6,902 nucleotides of DNA from an uncultured Paracoccaceae bacterium (GCA_937900975.1 CALCPC010000255.1:1-6902); one strand, 5' to 3'; positions 1 through 6,270 are shown, counted from the stretch's first letter. The notes: generated by a model from the sequence alone, not told the origin. A program made the numbers and translations.

Positions 1-52
1 TCTTGAACGCGTTTTCTGATGATGACTGACTCACTTTGAACGGAAAATGCTC

Positions 53-76
53 TAACCCGGCGCCGCTGCCGGGTTA
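53..76 (-). terminator. Terminator-like hairpin downstream of the phosphatase-SnoaL gene
   Basis: A perfect 9-bp inverted repeat, TAACCCGGC (53-61) and GCCGGGTTA (68-76), encloses a 6-base loop. It begins 55 bases past the stop codon of the minus-strand gene at 131-1312. On the minus strand the stem is followed after five bases by a short run of four T (47-44), so it could end transcription of that gene, although the T-run is short and offset. On the plus strand no T-run follows. The rest of 1-130 shows no credible gene; a gene ending left of the window cannot be excluded. Confidence 0.4.
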
Positions 77-130
77 AGCGGCCTGCGCCGCGACGCGGGG
101 TGCGCGCGGGTGTCGGTCCTGCAGCGGGCC

Positions 131-1312
131 TTAATCCTTCGAGATCTGTTTCAACAGGCTCAGCCGGTCGGCCATAAGCCAGCTTTCGCTGATGGCACCG
201 TCTGCGATCCGGTGGACCGCGATCCCGTCGAAGGCCACTTTGCGCCGGGTTGGCTGTACCCCAAGGATCGCGCCGGTATGCGTGCCGGTGATGCGACCGA
301 GCACCGTGATCACATCCTCGGCCACATGGACACTGACCACCTCGAAACGGCCATCGCTTAGCCCCTGGCGGTATTGCATCATGGTCCGGCGCAGCCCTTC
401 CTCATCGATCGGTTCGCTGCGCCCCTGGACGCCATGCCCAACCCAGGTTTCGGCCAAGAGGCTGCTAACGGTCTCGAAATCATTGGCGTTAAAGGCGGCG
501 TAGTAGCGCTCCACCATCGACAGTGCCTGGCTTTCGGTCAAAAGCGGCGAGGCCAGCGTCTCGGCGAAATGGCCGATATCGGGCGCGGCAGAGCGCAGGC
601 GGATATAGCCCAGCACCAGGTTGTCCCGTTTGGGATCGACGACCAACGTCTCGCCCTCAAAGACGCGGAACTGCGTAAGCTCCTCAATATTTGTGTAATG
701 CGTGATGATCAGAAGCGGGCCAGAGCGTGTCGGATGCCCGTCCCACGCCGACACCCGCGCCGCCAGACCCGAGACGGTGGAAGCCCCTTGAAGCGACAAA
801 AGCAGGTTGACGTCGCTGACCTTCTCGACTGGCATATTGGCCGAGACTTCGGGGCCAACCGCTTCAAAGCCCGCCATCAGCGCGTCAAGAGTCTGCTGAT
901 TGCGGCACCACTCACTGACGACAATTTGCGACGGCACGATACCGTTTTCGGCCATCAGTTGGCCAAACCCGCGCATCCGCGCGATGCCCTCCTCAACCAT
1001 CACGCGCTGGTTTGCGCAATCGGTGGGAGCCACGTTTTTCTGATCCAGTTTCGACCAATCGGTCGGGCCATGGCGCATCACAAAGACGACGTCGTTGCGC
1101 AAAAACATCTCGTCGATTTGCTGATAGGGCTCAAACCGCAGCGTGTCGTCGAGCGCGTCGGACCCTGTGGACATCGTCATCTCCCCCATATGGGCAGAGA
1201 TTTGGCGCATGTCCGACACATTGGGCGTGGGCGGGGGCGCCTCGCTGGCGCTCGCGCCGAATGCCAGCAGCGCCGAAATCAAAATGAGGGGGGCAAAGGG
1301 GCGGCGTTGCAT
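131..1312 (-). CDS. Exported histidine phosphatase / SnoaL-like two-domain protein
   Basis: The 393-residue product starts with a Sec-type signal peptide: basic MQRRPF, then a hydrophobic stretch to about residue 20, with likely cleavage after Ala22 (ASA). Residues about 74-235 match the histidine phosphatase superfamily. The catalytic His is in MRHG (Arg80-His81), a second conserved Arg is in SEWCRNQQT (Arg137), and the second catalytic-type His is in ITHYTNIEELT (His205), followed by FEGETLVV. Residues about 262-388 are a SnoaL/NTF2-like fold, with YYAAFNANDFE near its start, GRITGTHTG in the middle and DGAISESW with LSLLKQ at its end. Phosphatases of this type hydrolyse phosphomonoesters through a phosphohistidine; SnoaL domains bind or isomerise small hydrophobic ligands. 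The true substrate cannot be read from sequence. The ATG at 1312 is chosen because GGAAGGGA lies just upstream; the in-frame TTG at 1327 overlaps that ribosome site. The gene is separated by 458 bp from the gene upstream, so it probably has its own promoter. Confidence 0.88.
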   Translation of the reverse strand: MQRRPFAPLILISALLAFGASASEAPPPTPNVSDMRQISAHMGEMTMSTGSDALDDTLRFEPYQQIDEMFLRNDVVFVMRHGPTDWSKLDQKNVAPTDCANQRVMVEEGIARMRGFGQLMAENGIVPSQIVVSEWCRNQQTLDALMAGFEAVGPEVSANMPVEKVSDVNLLLSLQGASTVSGLAARVSAWDGHPTRSGPLLIITHYTNIEELTQFRVFEGETLVVDPKRDNLVLGYIRLRSAAPDIGHFAETLASPLLTESQALSMVERYYAAFNANDFETVSSLLAETWVGHGVQGRSEPIDEEGLRRTMMQYRQGLSDGRFEVVSVHVAEDVITVLGRITGTHTGAILGVQPTRRKVAFDGIAVHRIADGAISESWLMADRLSLLKQISKD

Positions 1313-1529
1313 GAAATTCCCTTCCAAGGATCAGCTTTGTCGGATCTCGCTTAAGAACACAGTGCGCGTGGCCTTGCCCATCCCGAAAACCGGCTTGGCC
1401 CTTCACGACGCGACCTCGGCCCATCACAACCGCGTGCGCTTGGGCCCTGAAAAGAAAGATAGCGTGATTTCGGGGGAGAAAAGCCGGGCAGTCCCTTTCG
1501 CGTTTCGTGCAACACCCAAGACCTCAAGC

Positions 1530-1560
1530 ATCACAGAACGCGTTGAAATCTGTGATTTCA
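1530..1560. repeat. Two overlapping inverted repeats, possible operator
   Basis: ATCACAGA (1530-1537) and TCTGTGAT (1549-1556) form a perfect 8-bp inverted repeat with an 11-base spacer. Overlapping its right arm, TGAAATC (1544-1550) and GATTTCA (1554-1560) form a perfect 7-bp inverted repeat with a 3-base spacer. The site is AT-richer than its surroundings and lies about 220 bases upstream of the phosphatase-SnoaL start. It could be a regulator binding site or an RNA switch between two stems; neither is proven. Confidence 0.5.
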
Positions 1561-1622
1561 GGCAGCGGTGTGGGCGTCAGGTTTGTCACGAAGCGCTTGC
1601 GCGGCGTACGTTAAAGAAGACG

Positions 1623-1679
1623 CGAAGGATAGGGCACCGCGGGCTGGGTGCCCGCCTTCGTCGAAGAAGCGGGATCCAG
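1623..1679. repeat. Nested, mutually exclusive hairpins (REP-like palindromic element)
   Basis: Hairpin A pairs CGAAGG (1623-1628) with CCTTCG (1655-1660) and GGGCACC (1632-1638) with GGTGCCC (1647-1653). Hairpin B pairs CTGG (1644-1647) with CCAG (1676-1679), CCCGC (1651-1655) with GCGGG (1669-1673), and CTTCG (1656-1660) with CGAAG (1662-1666). Both use 1647-1660, so only one can form at a time. Hairpin B, with its CTGG...CCCGC...GCGGGATCCAG outline, resembles extragenic palindromic repeats common in alphaproteobacteria. That family assignment is from memory of the pattern, not a search. Confidence 0.5.
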
Positions 1680-1729
1680 ACCCACAGGGCACGGCCGCGT
1701 CCCATCGGACAAGCGATGGTATCGGCGGG

Positions 1730-1745
1730 CCCGGCACCGGGTTTT
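1730..1745 (+). terminator. Short plus-strand terminator-like hairpin
   Basis: CCCG (1730-1733) pairs with CGGG (1738-1741) around a GCAC loop and is followed directly by TTTT (1742-1745). The stem is only 4 bp, so this is weak. It matters because no plus-strand protein gene lies upstream; if real, it would end a small RNA or antisense transcript. Chance occurrence in GC-rich DNA is quite possible. Confidence 0.2.
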
Positions 1746-1749
1746 CAGC

Positions 1750-1765
1750 GGGGCGGCAACGCCCC
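1750..1765 (-). terminator. GC hairpin just after the TakP-like gene
   Basis: GGGGCG (1750-1755) pairs with CGCCCC (1760-1765) around a 4-base loop, 5 bases past the stop codon of the TakP-like gene. On the minus strand it is not followed by a T-run, so at best it is an RNA 3'-end stabiliser or a weak terminator. Confidence 0.3.
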
Positions 1766-1770
1766 CCCGG

Positions 1771-2889
1771 CTAAAGCTGCATCGGCAACGGGTGGCGCAC
1801 AGCGGGCAAGACGTCGGCGCCGCTGATGCGGTTGGTAAGGAACGCACCCTTCGCGCTCAGCGGGACCGAGGCCATGATCTGGCTTCGGAACGCATCGAAG
1901 CTTTCGTAAATCCGCCGCCCCAAATCGTCGTCCTCGGCGACACTGGCCACAACCTCTCGCGATTTCTCGGCGATCGTGGCGAAGACCGGTGCCGGCAGGC
2001 GGGTTGGCTCCACCCCATATTCTTCCAACAACAAGCGCAGCGCGAAACCGTTGAAATGATAGTATTCCGAAGTGTGGAGCAGCATCTCCCGCTGTGCGGC
2101 GGTTTCGATGATCTGGCGCTCGCTTGGGCTGAGGCCGCGCCAAAAATCCAGGTTCATGCCAACCGCGGCCATTGTGCCGGGCTCATGAAATCCGGGATAG
2201 ATGTATGTGGTCAAAAGCTTTTGGAAGCCGAAGTTGAGGTCGTTCCAGGGGCCCACCCACTCCGTCGCGCCGATCTCGCCCGAGAACAACGCCTCGACGA
2301 TGCCGGCGGCGGGCAACACCACGGTTTCGACGTCGAGTTCGCGCAAAACTTGTCCGCCGAGCCCGGGGATGCGCATCACCGTCGCGCGCAGATCATCGAT
2401 GGTCTCGATCCGTTTGGCGAACCAGCCGCCCATCTGCACGCCGGTGCCACCGCAATTCAGCGCCTTGACGTTGAACTCGGCGTTCAACTCGTCCCACAGC
2501 GCCTGACCGCCGCCGCGGCTAATCCAGGCATCCTGCTCGGCCGTGGTAAAGCCAAGCGGGACGGTGGTGAAAAAGTTCATGCCGCGGTGCTTGCCCTGGA
2601 AATAATACTCGGCGGAGTGATAGAACTCCGCCTCGCCCGCACCGACCGCATCGTGGACGGCAAAGGGACCGACAAGCTGACCGCCCGGAAAAACCTCAAT
2701 CGTCAGCGCGCCATCGCTGAGCTTGGTCACGGTTTCGGCGAAGCGGTCGGCGCTGGTTGCCAGGCCGTCAAGACCGCGGGGCCAGGACGTGACCATGCGC
2801 AGCGTGCGGCCCGATTGCGCGATTGCGGGTGTGGCAAGGGCGGGGAGGCCGGCGGCAAGCGCGGCGCGGCGGGATAAGCGGGCAGTCAT
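1771..2889 (-). CDS. TRAP transporter solute-binding protein, DctP family, TakP-like
   Basis: The 372-residue product is a periplasmic receptor for a tripartite ATP-independent periplasmic (TRAP) transporter. It begins with a twin-arginine-type signal, LSRRAALAAG, with probable cleavage after AIA (Ala24). Family landmarks are all present in order: TSWPRGLDG (34-42), FFTTVPLGFT (106-115), GTGVQMGGWF (148-157), MRIPGLGG (172-179) with the Arg173 that in this family binds the substrate carboxylate, GEIGATEWVGPWND (204-217) and YPGFHEPG (231-238). This pattern points to the TakP branch, whose characterised member binds alpha-keto acids such as pyruvate; the actual ligand here is inferred only. 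About 20 extra residues after the normal end (SAKGAFLT onward) are unusual. The start is chosen for its signal peptide and a strong AAGGAGG ten bases upstream; the ATG overlaps the TGA of the preceding gene by one base, implying coupled translation. No membrane subunits are present. Confidence 0.92.
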   Translation of the reverse strand: MTARLSRRAALAAGLPALATPAIAQSGRTLRMVTSWPRGLDGLATSADRFAETVTKLSDGALTIEVFPGGQLVGPFAVHDAVGAGEAEFYHSAEYYFQGKHRGMNFFTTVPLGFTTAEQDAWISRGGGQALWDELNAEFNVKALNCGGTGVQMGGWFAKRIETIDDLRATVMRIPGLGGQVLRELDVETVVLPAAGIVEALFSGEIGATEWVGPWNDLNFGFQKLLTTYIYPGFHEPGTMAAVGMNLDFWRGLSPSERQIIETAAQREMLLHTSEYYHFNGFALRLLLEEYGVEPTRLPAPVFATIAEKSREVVASVAEDDDLGRRIYESFDAFRSQIMASVPLSAKGAFLTNRISGADVLPAVRHPLPMQL

Positions 2890-3893
2890 CAGCTTAAAGC
2901 CTCCTTCCGGGCGGCGGTGTAGGCGGCTTCGCTCATTTCGCTCCAACGGGTCACGGCACCGATCTGGCCGGCATAGGCCTGAAGCGCGCGGTCGGCAAAC
3001 TCACTGCCGCCCGCGAGATCGGCCAAAACCGTGCGGGCCGCGCCCGCCAGCGCGTCGGTCAGCGCCGGCGCCGGCGCCAGCCCCGGTGTGCCCGCAAAAG
3101 CAAGGCCCGCCATCACCTTGTGGGTGCGGTCGGCGGTGTATTCTGCGTCGATTGCGGTTTCAAGCGCTATCCGGTTGGCCGTGTCGAGCCGCTCCAGCGC
3201 CGGAATGCCAAAGCTGAGCGAGCGGGCCCCCATCGGTCGGGTGAAAGAGGGGGTTGGCCGCGCACCCGCCGCCACTGCCTGGCCACAGCGCGGGTGCGCG
3301 GCGGAAAGCTCTAGCACCTGGGCTGGATCGCTGCCGTCGGGATCGACGACGCGCGCGCCAAGCGCGGTCCAGGTGGCGGCGGCCAGACCGGATGTCGCGA
3401 TGGTGAAGCCGGACGGGTCGCTTGGCAGGCTGTCGGCCCAAAGGCACGCGGCGCCCTCATCGCCCGCAAGAAACGGTTGGATGCCGGCGCCGGCTGCCAA
3501 CTCCTGCCACAAGGCGCGGCCTTCGCCCCAATGGATCCAGGCCTCGAACTCATCGCCGGTCATGCCGCCGGGGACCGAGGTGAACAGCGAATAGACAGGG
3601 TTAAGCGCTGCCCAAAGCTCCTCGGCGCCGAAACAGCCCGAAATCTCGCCCCCCGCGACCGCGCGGTAAAGAGAGAGCGCTGTGCCCTCCTGCGGGACAA
3701 CCTCCAGGATCAGCCGCCCGGAGGTCAGGCTGGCCGTCCGCGCGCTGAGCCGGGCGAGATACCCGTCCCCTGCCGCCGCGTCCGCCCAGACAGAGCCCAG
3801 CGTTAAGGTTTGCCGCGCTTGTGCATTCACCACGGGCGCTGCCAGTGTCGCCGACCCGGCCACCCCAGCCAGAAGAAGTCGTCTACGTTTCAT
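2889..3893 (-). CDS. Diverged TRAP solute-binding protein paralogue, probably unable to bind the usual ligand
   Basis: The 334-residue product has a basic, twin-arginine-like signal (MKRRRLLLAGVAG, cleavage likely after VNA, residue 24). It aligns with its downstream neighbour: LFTSVPGGMTGDEFEAWIHW (103-122) matches FFTTVPLGFTTAEQDAWISR, and GEGRALWQEL (123-132) matches GGGQALWDEL. The binding core has been lost: QMGGW is replaced by AACLWA (148-153), MRIPG becomes IATSG (165-169) so the substrate-binding arginine is gone, and the EWVGPWND segment is absent, making the protein about 40 residues shorter. It therefore looks like a tandem duplicate that kept the fold but not the usual ligand chemistry. 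It may bind something else, act as a helper for its neighbour, or be decaying, although the frame is intact. The ATG at 3893 is preferred over the TTG at 3932 because it places the signal peptide at the N-terminus. It is the first gene of a two-gene operon. Confidence 0.85.
   Translation of the reverse strand: MKRRRLLLAGVAGSATLAAPVVNAQARQTLTLGSVWADAAAGDGYLARLSARTASLTSGRLILEVVPQEGTALSLYRAVAGGEISGCFGAEELWAALNPVYSLFTSVPGGMTGDEFEAWIHWGEGRALWQELAAGAGIQPFLAGDEGAACLWADSLPSDPSGFTIATSGLAAATWTALGARVVDPDGSDPAQVLELSAAHPRCGQAVAAGARPTPSFTRPMGARSLSFGIPALERLDTANRIALETAIDAEYTADRTHKVMAGLAFAGTPGLAPAPALTDALAGAARTVLADLAGGSEFADRALQAYAGQIGAVTRWSEMSEAAYTAARKEALS
2900..2906 (-). promoter_or_regulatory. Strong ribosome-binding site of the TakP-like gene inside the upstream gene
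   Basis: The minus strand reads AAGGAGG here, ten bases before the ATG at 2889, inside the last codons of the upstream paralogue. Together with the shared base of TGA and ATG it fixes the start and indicates termination-reinitiation coupling, while the strong site could let the intact receptor be made in excess over its degenerate partner. Confidence 0.75.
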
Positions 3894-3935
3894 TGCACCC
3901 CACGTCCTGTCAAATTGCGCCGTGAATACCAAACC

Positions 3936-3971
3936 GTGTTAAACCAACCACCACTCAAACAGTGTTGAACC
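3936..3971. repeat. Direct repeats GTGTTRAACC upstream of the binding-protein operon
   Basis: GTGTTAAACC (3936-3945) recurs as GTGTTGAACC (3962-3971) with one mismatch, 26 bases start to start. Both lie 43-78 bases upstream of the ATG at 3893, in the 181-bp gap that must hold the promoter of the binding-protein operon. A looser third copy (GGTCAACC, 3981-3988) follows. Such spacing fits a tandem operator, but no regulator can be named. Confidence 0.4.
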
Positions 3972-4074
3972 TCGGATTGCGGTCAACCTAGGCAGAAATA
4001 CGGTGGTACAGGGGCCATTTTGGCAGCAATTGAATATGTGGTCCAGCGACCGGCGCCGCGCGGCAGGGGGCGGG

Positions 4075-4845
4075 CTAAGACAGTGCGCAGTCCGGGCCAC
4101 GCTCTAGCGGCGTGTCGATTGTGATCTCGCTTGGCATCCAGTCGAAAATCGCCAGCGCCCGACCGCTGTCAAAGCCAACGAAAAGTGTGCCCGTCTCAGG
4201 CTGCAGCGCCACCCCTTCGGCATCACGGCCATAATCCGACAGCGGCAAGACGGACAGCACCCGGCCGTCGGGGGCAAGTTCAAAAAGACTGTTCAGCCCT
4301 TCGTTATCGTCGACGACCAGAATGTTGCCCGAGTAGGGATCCCGGGTCACGCCTTGTGGCTCGGTCATTGGGGGATCGAACGCGTCGCCCGCCAGCTCCA
4401 TCTGCACGGCGCCCTCGGGCGCCCCGCGAAGCAGGCGCGAGGTGTCATCCTCTACGATCAGAAAGCTGCCATCGGCATCGCGGTGTAGACCCTCGGTGTC
4501 AACCAATGTGGCCGACAGGTTGAAGGGCCGGTCGATGGCCCCACCCTCCCGGTCGAGGCGCCGAAACTCCCCCCAGCCATTCGCGATCAGCAGCCCGCCC
4601 CGCTCAACCGTCAGGGAGCGCACGGACCGCATCCCAGTTTCAAAGCGGCGGATTTCCTTGCCGAACGTGGTCATCAGGACGATTTCAGGGCCCTCGTTGG
4701 CGACCCAAATCCCGCACACCTCCGCGTCATAGGCGATGCTGACGGCGCGGAAATCCGGGATTGTTTCGCGGTGAAAGATCTCTGCCGCGGCCGGGCCTGC
4801 GGAAAGGCAGGCCGCCAGACCCAAAGTGGCGATACGGTGTCCCAT
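4075..4845 (-). CDS. Exported beta-propeller protein (NHL/SMP-30-like or SdiA-regulated-like)
   Basis: The 256-residue product starts with a signal peptide (MGHRIATLGLAACLSAGPAAA, about 21 residues). Cleavage after AAA is most likely; LAAC at 10-13 resembles a lipobox but sits very early. The mature part has recurring propeller blades: SVRSLTVERGGLLIANG (74-90), TEGLHRDADGSFLIVEDD (117-134), PQGVTRDPYSGNILVVDD (163-180) and AEGVALQPETGTLFVGFD (209-226). The repeated xEG(V/L)xxDxxxGxxxVxDD pattern is typical of NHL, SMP-30 and SdiA-regulated-type propellers. These bind ligands or hydrolyse lactones; no specific catalytic set can be assigned. Cys44 and Cys253 could form a disulphide closing the ring. 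The start at 4845 is supported by AAAGGGGA just upstream; the frame stays open to 5004 but that extension lacks export features. Gaps of 181 and 208 bp to its neighbours suggest separate transcription. Confidence 0.8.
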   Translation of the reverse strand: MGHRIATLGLAACLSAGPAAAEIFHRETIPDFRAVSIAYDAEVCGIWVANEGPEIVLMTTFGKEIRRFETGMRSVRSLTVERGGLLIANGWGEFRRLDREGGAIDRPFNLSATLVDTEGLHRDADGSFLIVEDDTSRLLRGAPEGAVQMELAGDAFDPPMTEPQGVTRDPYSGNILVVDDNEGLNSLFELAPDGRVLSVLPLSDYGRDAEGVALQPETGTLFVGFDSGRALAIFDWMPSEITIDTPLERGPDCALS

Positions 4846-5026
4846 TGCGTGTCCCCTTTGACCGAAAAGGGTGGGTCCGTGGCGGGTCGTTTCAAGCCAG
4901 GGGGCGCGCCGCGCGCTGAAATCGCCGCCGGCGCGCCGGTGTGGTCCCTCGGTCTGCCTAGGGTCTGTGCAGCGTCTGCGCAGTTGCCACGGCAAACGGG
5001 TCATCGAGACAGTGTTTGGCCCCCCT

Positions 5027-5053
5027 GCCCGACCGGATGCGGACGGGTCGGGC
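5027..5053 (-). terminator. Hairpin immediately after the oxidoreductase stop codon
   Basis: GCCCGACC (5027-5034) and GGTCGGGC (5046-5053) form a perfect 8-bp GC-rich stem with an 11-base loop, abutting the stop codon at 5054-5056. No T-run follows on the minus strand, so it is an imperfect intrinsic terminator or an RNA-stabilising end structure. It argues against read-through coupling of the oxidoreductase with the propeller gene. The remaining gap to 4846 shows nothing else I can name. Confidence 0.4.
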
Positions 5054-6160
5054 CTACCCCAATGGCGGCCCCAAAGGCGGCGGGATTAGGACGATATTGC
5101 CGACATGGGCCCTTTTAAGAAAGGCCTGTTGCGCGGCCACGATCTCGGTCATCGGATAGGTCTGCGCCAAGAGGGGGCGGATCTCACCCCGCTCGATATA
5201 GCCAATGAGGTTGGGAAAAACCGTCTCGTCCCACCCGGTGCTGCCATAAAGCGTTAGGTCCTTGAGATAGAGGTCGCGCATATCAAGCGTCACCATCGGC
5301 CCTGCAATCGCGCCGGAGGCGGCATAGCGTCCGCCGGGTTTCAGCGTTTTGAGAAGGGCCGGGAACCCGTCGCCGGCGACGGTGTCGATCACGACATCGA
5401 TCGCCCGGGCACCCAGGAGTGCGACGGGATCCGCGCCGCGGTCGAGGATCTGTTCGGCGCCAAGATCCGCCACCGCGGCCTGTTTCGCCCGCGCCGCAAA
5501 CGCCAGCACCCGCGCGCCGCGCCGGCGGGCAAGCTGCACGGTCGCCGATCCGACCCCGCCCGAGGCGCCGGTCACAAGCACCCGGTCGCCCGGTCCGACC
5601 CGGGCGCGGTGCAGCATCGTCTCGGCGGTGCCATAGGCGCAGGGAATGGTCGCAAGCTCAGCGTCCGACCAGGCGCAATCGACGGGAAAGACCTCGGCCG
5701 CGGGGACGCTGACGAATTGCGCGAAGGCCCCGTCAAAATCGGACGCCATCCAAACCATCTCGGGGTTTTCAAACCCCGCCGGTCGCATACAGGCGCGCAC
5801 GAGCACGCGTTTGCCGACCAGCGCCCGGCCCGCAGCGCCCCCCGCAGCCACCACGCGGCCGCAACAATCCGTCCCTTGGATCAGTGGAAACGGGACCGGC
5901 CTGTTCCAGCCGCCATCCGACGGCGGATCGACCCCGTCGGCGCTGGCGCCCTCGGCCGCCGCTGCGGTGGCGGTGGTCACGCGTTCGGCATACCAGCCCA
6001 GCCGGGTGTTGATGTCGGTGTTGTTGACGCCGGCGGCCAGGACGCGAAGCAGCACCGCGTCTTCGTCGGGACGCGGCACCGGAACCCTGCGCGGCTGGAG
6101 GCGGTCAAAACCGCCATGACCCGTGGTGACGATGGCGACCATGGTTTCTGGAAGGGGCAA
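5054..6160 (-). CDS. Zinc-independent MDR oxidoreductase (quinone oxidoreductase / alcohol dehydrogenase-like)
   Basis: The 368-residue product belongs to the medium-chain dehydrogenase/reductase superfamily, cytoplasmic and NAD(P)H-dependent. The N-terminal GroES-like domain begins with VAIVTTGHGGFDRLQ (8-22) and contains AGVNNTDINTR (43-53); the position of the usual catalytic-zinc Cys is Asn, and the usual GHE is GTDCCG (96-101), so catalytic zinc is not expected. No four-cysteine structural zinc loop is present. The Rossmann domain has VTGASGGVGSATVQLA (196-211), then IDVVIDTVAG and LKPGGRYAASGAIAGP. A low-complexity insert, Ala-rich then acidic (about 63-86), is unusual. I choose the TTG at 6160 because AAGGA precedes it by ten bases and the product then begins MPLPETM, a familiar lead-in for this family; the ATG at 6142, six codons in, has no ribosome site. 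It is divergent from a LysR gene, its likely regulator. The substrate is unknown. Confidence 0.88.
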   Translation of the reverse strand: MPLPETMVAIVTTGHGGFDRLQPRRVPVPRPDEDAVLLRVLAAGVNNTDINTRLGWYAERVTTATAAAAEGASADGVDPPSDGGWNRPVPFPLIQGTDCCGRVVAAGGAAGRALVGKRVLVRACMRPAGFENPEMVWMASDFDGAFAQFVSVPAAEVFPVDCAWSDAELATIPCAYGTAETMLHRARVGPGDRVLVTGASGGVGSATVQLARRRGARVLAFAARAKQAAVADLGAEQILDRGADPVALLGARAIDVVIDTVAGDGFPALLKTLKPGGRYAASGAIAGPMVTLDMRDLYLKDLTLYGSTGWDETVFPNLIGYIERGEIRPLLAQTYPMTEIVAAQQAFLKRAHVGNIVLIPPPLGPPLG

Positions 6161-6170
6161 GATCGGCGCG

Positions 6171-6175
6171 TCCTT
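6171..6175 (-). promoter_or_regulatory. Ribosome-binding site deciding a TTG start for the oxidoreductase
   Basis: AAGGA on the minus strand lies ten bases before the in-frame TTG at 6160. The region before the ATG at 6142 is pyrimidine-rich (GCCCCTTCC) and has no Shine-Dalgarno match, which favours the TTG. Confidence 0.5.
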
Positions 6176-6191
6176 ATCGCTGGGCTGGATA
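6175..6191. promoter_or_regulatory. Candidate LysR-type box TATC-N9-GATA
   Basis: TATC (6175-6178) and GATA (6188-6191) form an inverted repeat with a 9-base spacer. It contains T-N11-A (6177 and 6189) and the ATC-N9-GAT form known for NodD-type sites. It sits in the spacer between the LysR gene and the divergent oxidoreductase, where such regulators normally bind. It overlaps the oxidoreductase ribosome site by one base, so binding would more likely repress than activate. A 4-bp repeat like this may occur by chance once in such a spacer. Confidence 0.35.
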
Positions 6192-6270
6192 CCGTCTTTG
6201 CCACATCTTCGCGGGCCGGAACAGGGCGCTGCATGTTGAGCGGCGAGGTTGGGGTCGTAGGTCCCGGCGA

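Larger units (their letters stand above)
1313..1770. other. 458-bp intergenic region rich in inverted repeats
   Basis: No convincing gene is visible here on either strand. The region must carry the promoter of the phosphatase-SnoaL gene (reading left from 1312) and the 3' end of the binding-protein transcript (ending at 1771), but no good -35/-10 pair could be picked out. It holds two overlapping palindromes at 1530-1560, nested hairpins at 1623-1679, a small stem-loop at 1702-1719 (CCATCG/CGATGG) and a short GC hairpin with four T on the plus strand at 1730-1745. Confidence 0.6.

Noticed and set aside
374..1354. 326-codon open frame on the plus strand opposite the phosphatase-SnoaL gene
   Set aside because: No recognisable domain or signal; it mirrors a gene with clear family motifs. 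Long antisense frames are expected in GC-rich DNA.
1560..1770. Possible housekeeping RNA (SRP RNA, RNase P RNA, 6S, tmRNA) in the structured gap
   Set aside because: None of the conserved core motifs of these RNAs could be found on either strand.
1143..1826. 227-codon plus-strand frame crossing the intergenic gap
   Set aside because: Begins antisense to the phosphatase gene and then translates palindromic DNA into Arg-rich sequence; no domain is recognisable.
1648..2877. 409-codon plus-strand open frame opposite the TakP-like gene
   Set aside because: The opposite strand encodes a complete, well-matched TRAP receptor; this frame has no family resemblance and starts in intergenic repeats.
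3961..4020. Sigma-70 promoter (TTGACC with a -10 region) upstream of the binding-protein operon
   Set aside because: On the minus strand TTGACC is acceptable, but the best -10 at 17 bases matches the consensus in only two of six positions.
4846..5004. 53-residue N-terminal extension of the propeller protein
   Set aside because: Arg-rich with no export character, and it would bury the clear signal peptide that follows a good ribosome site.
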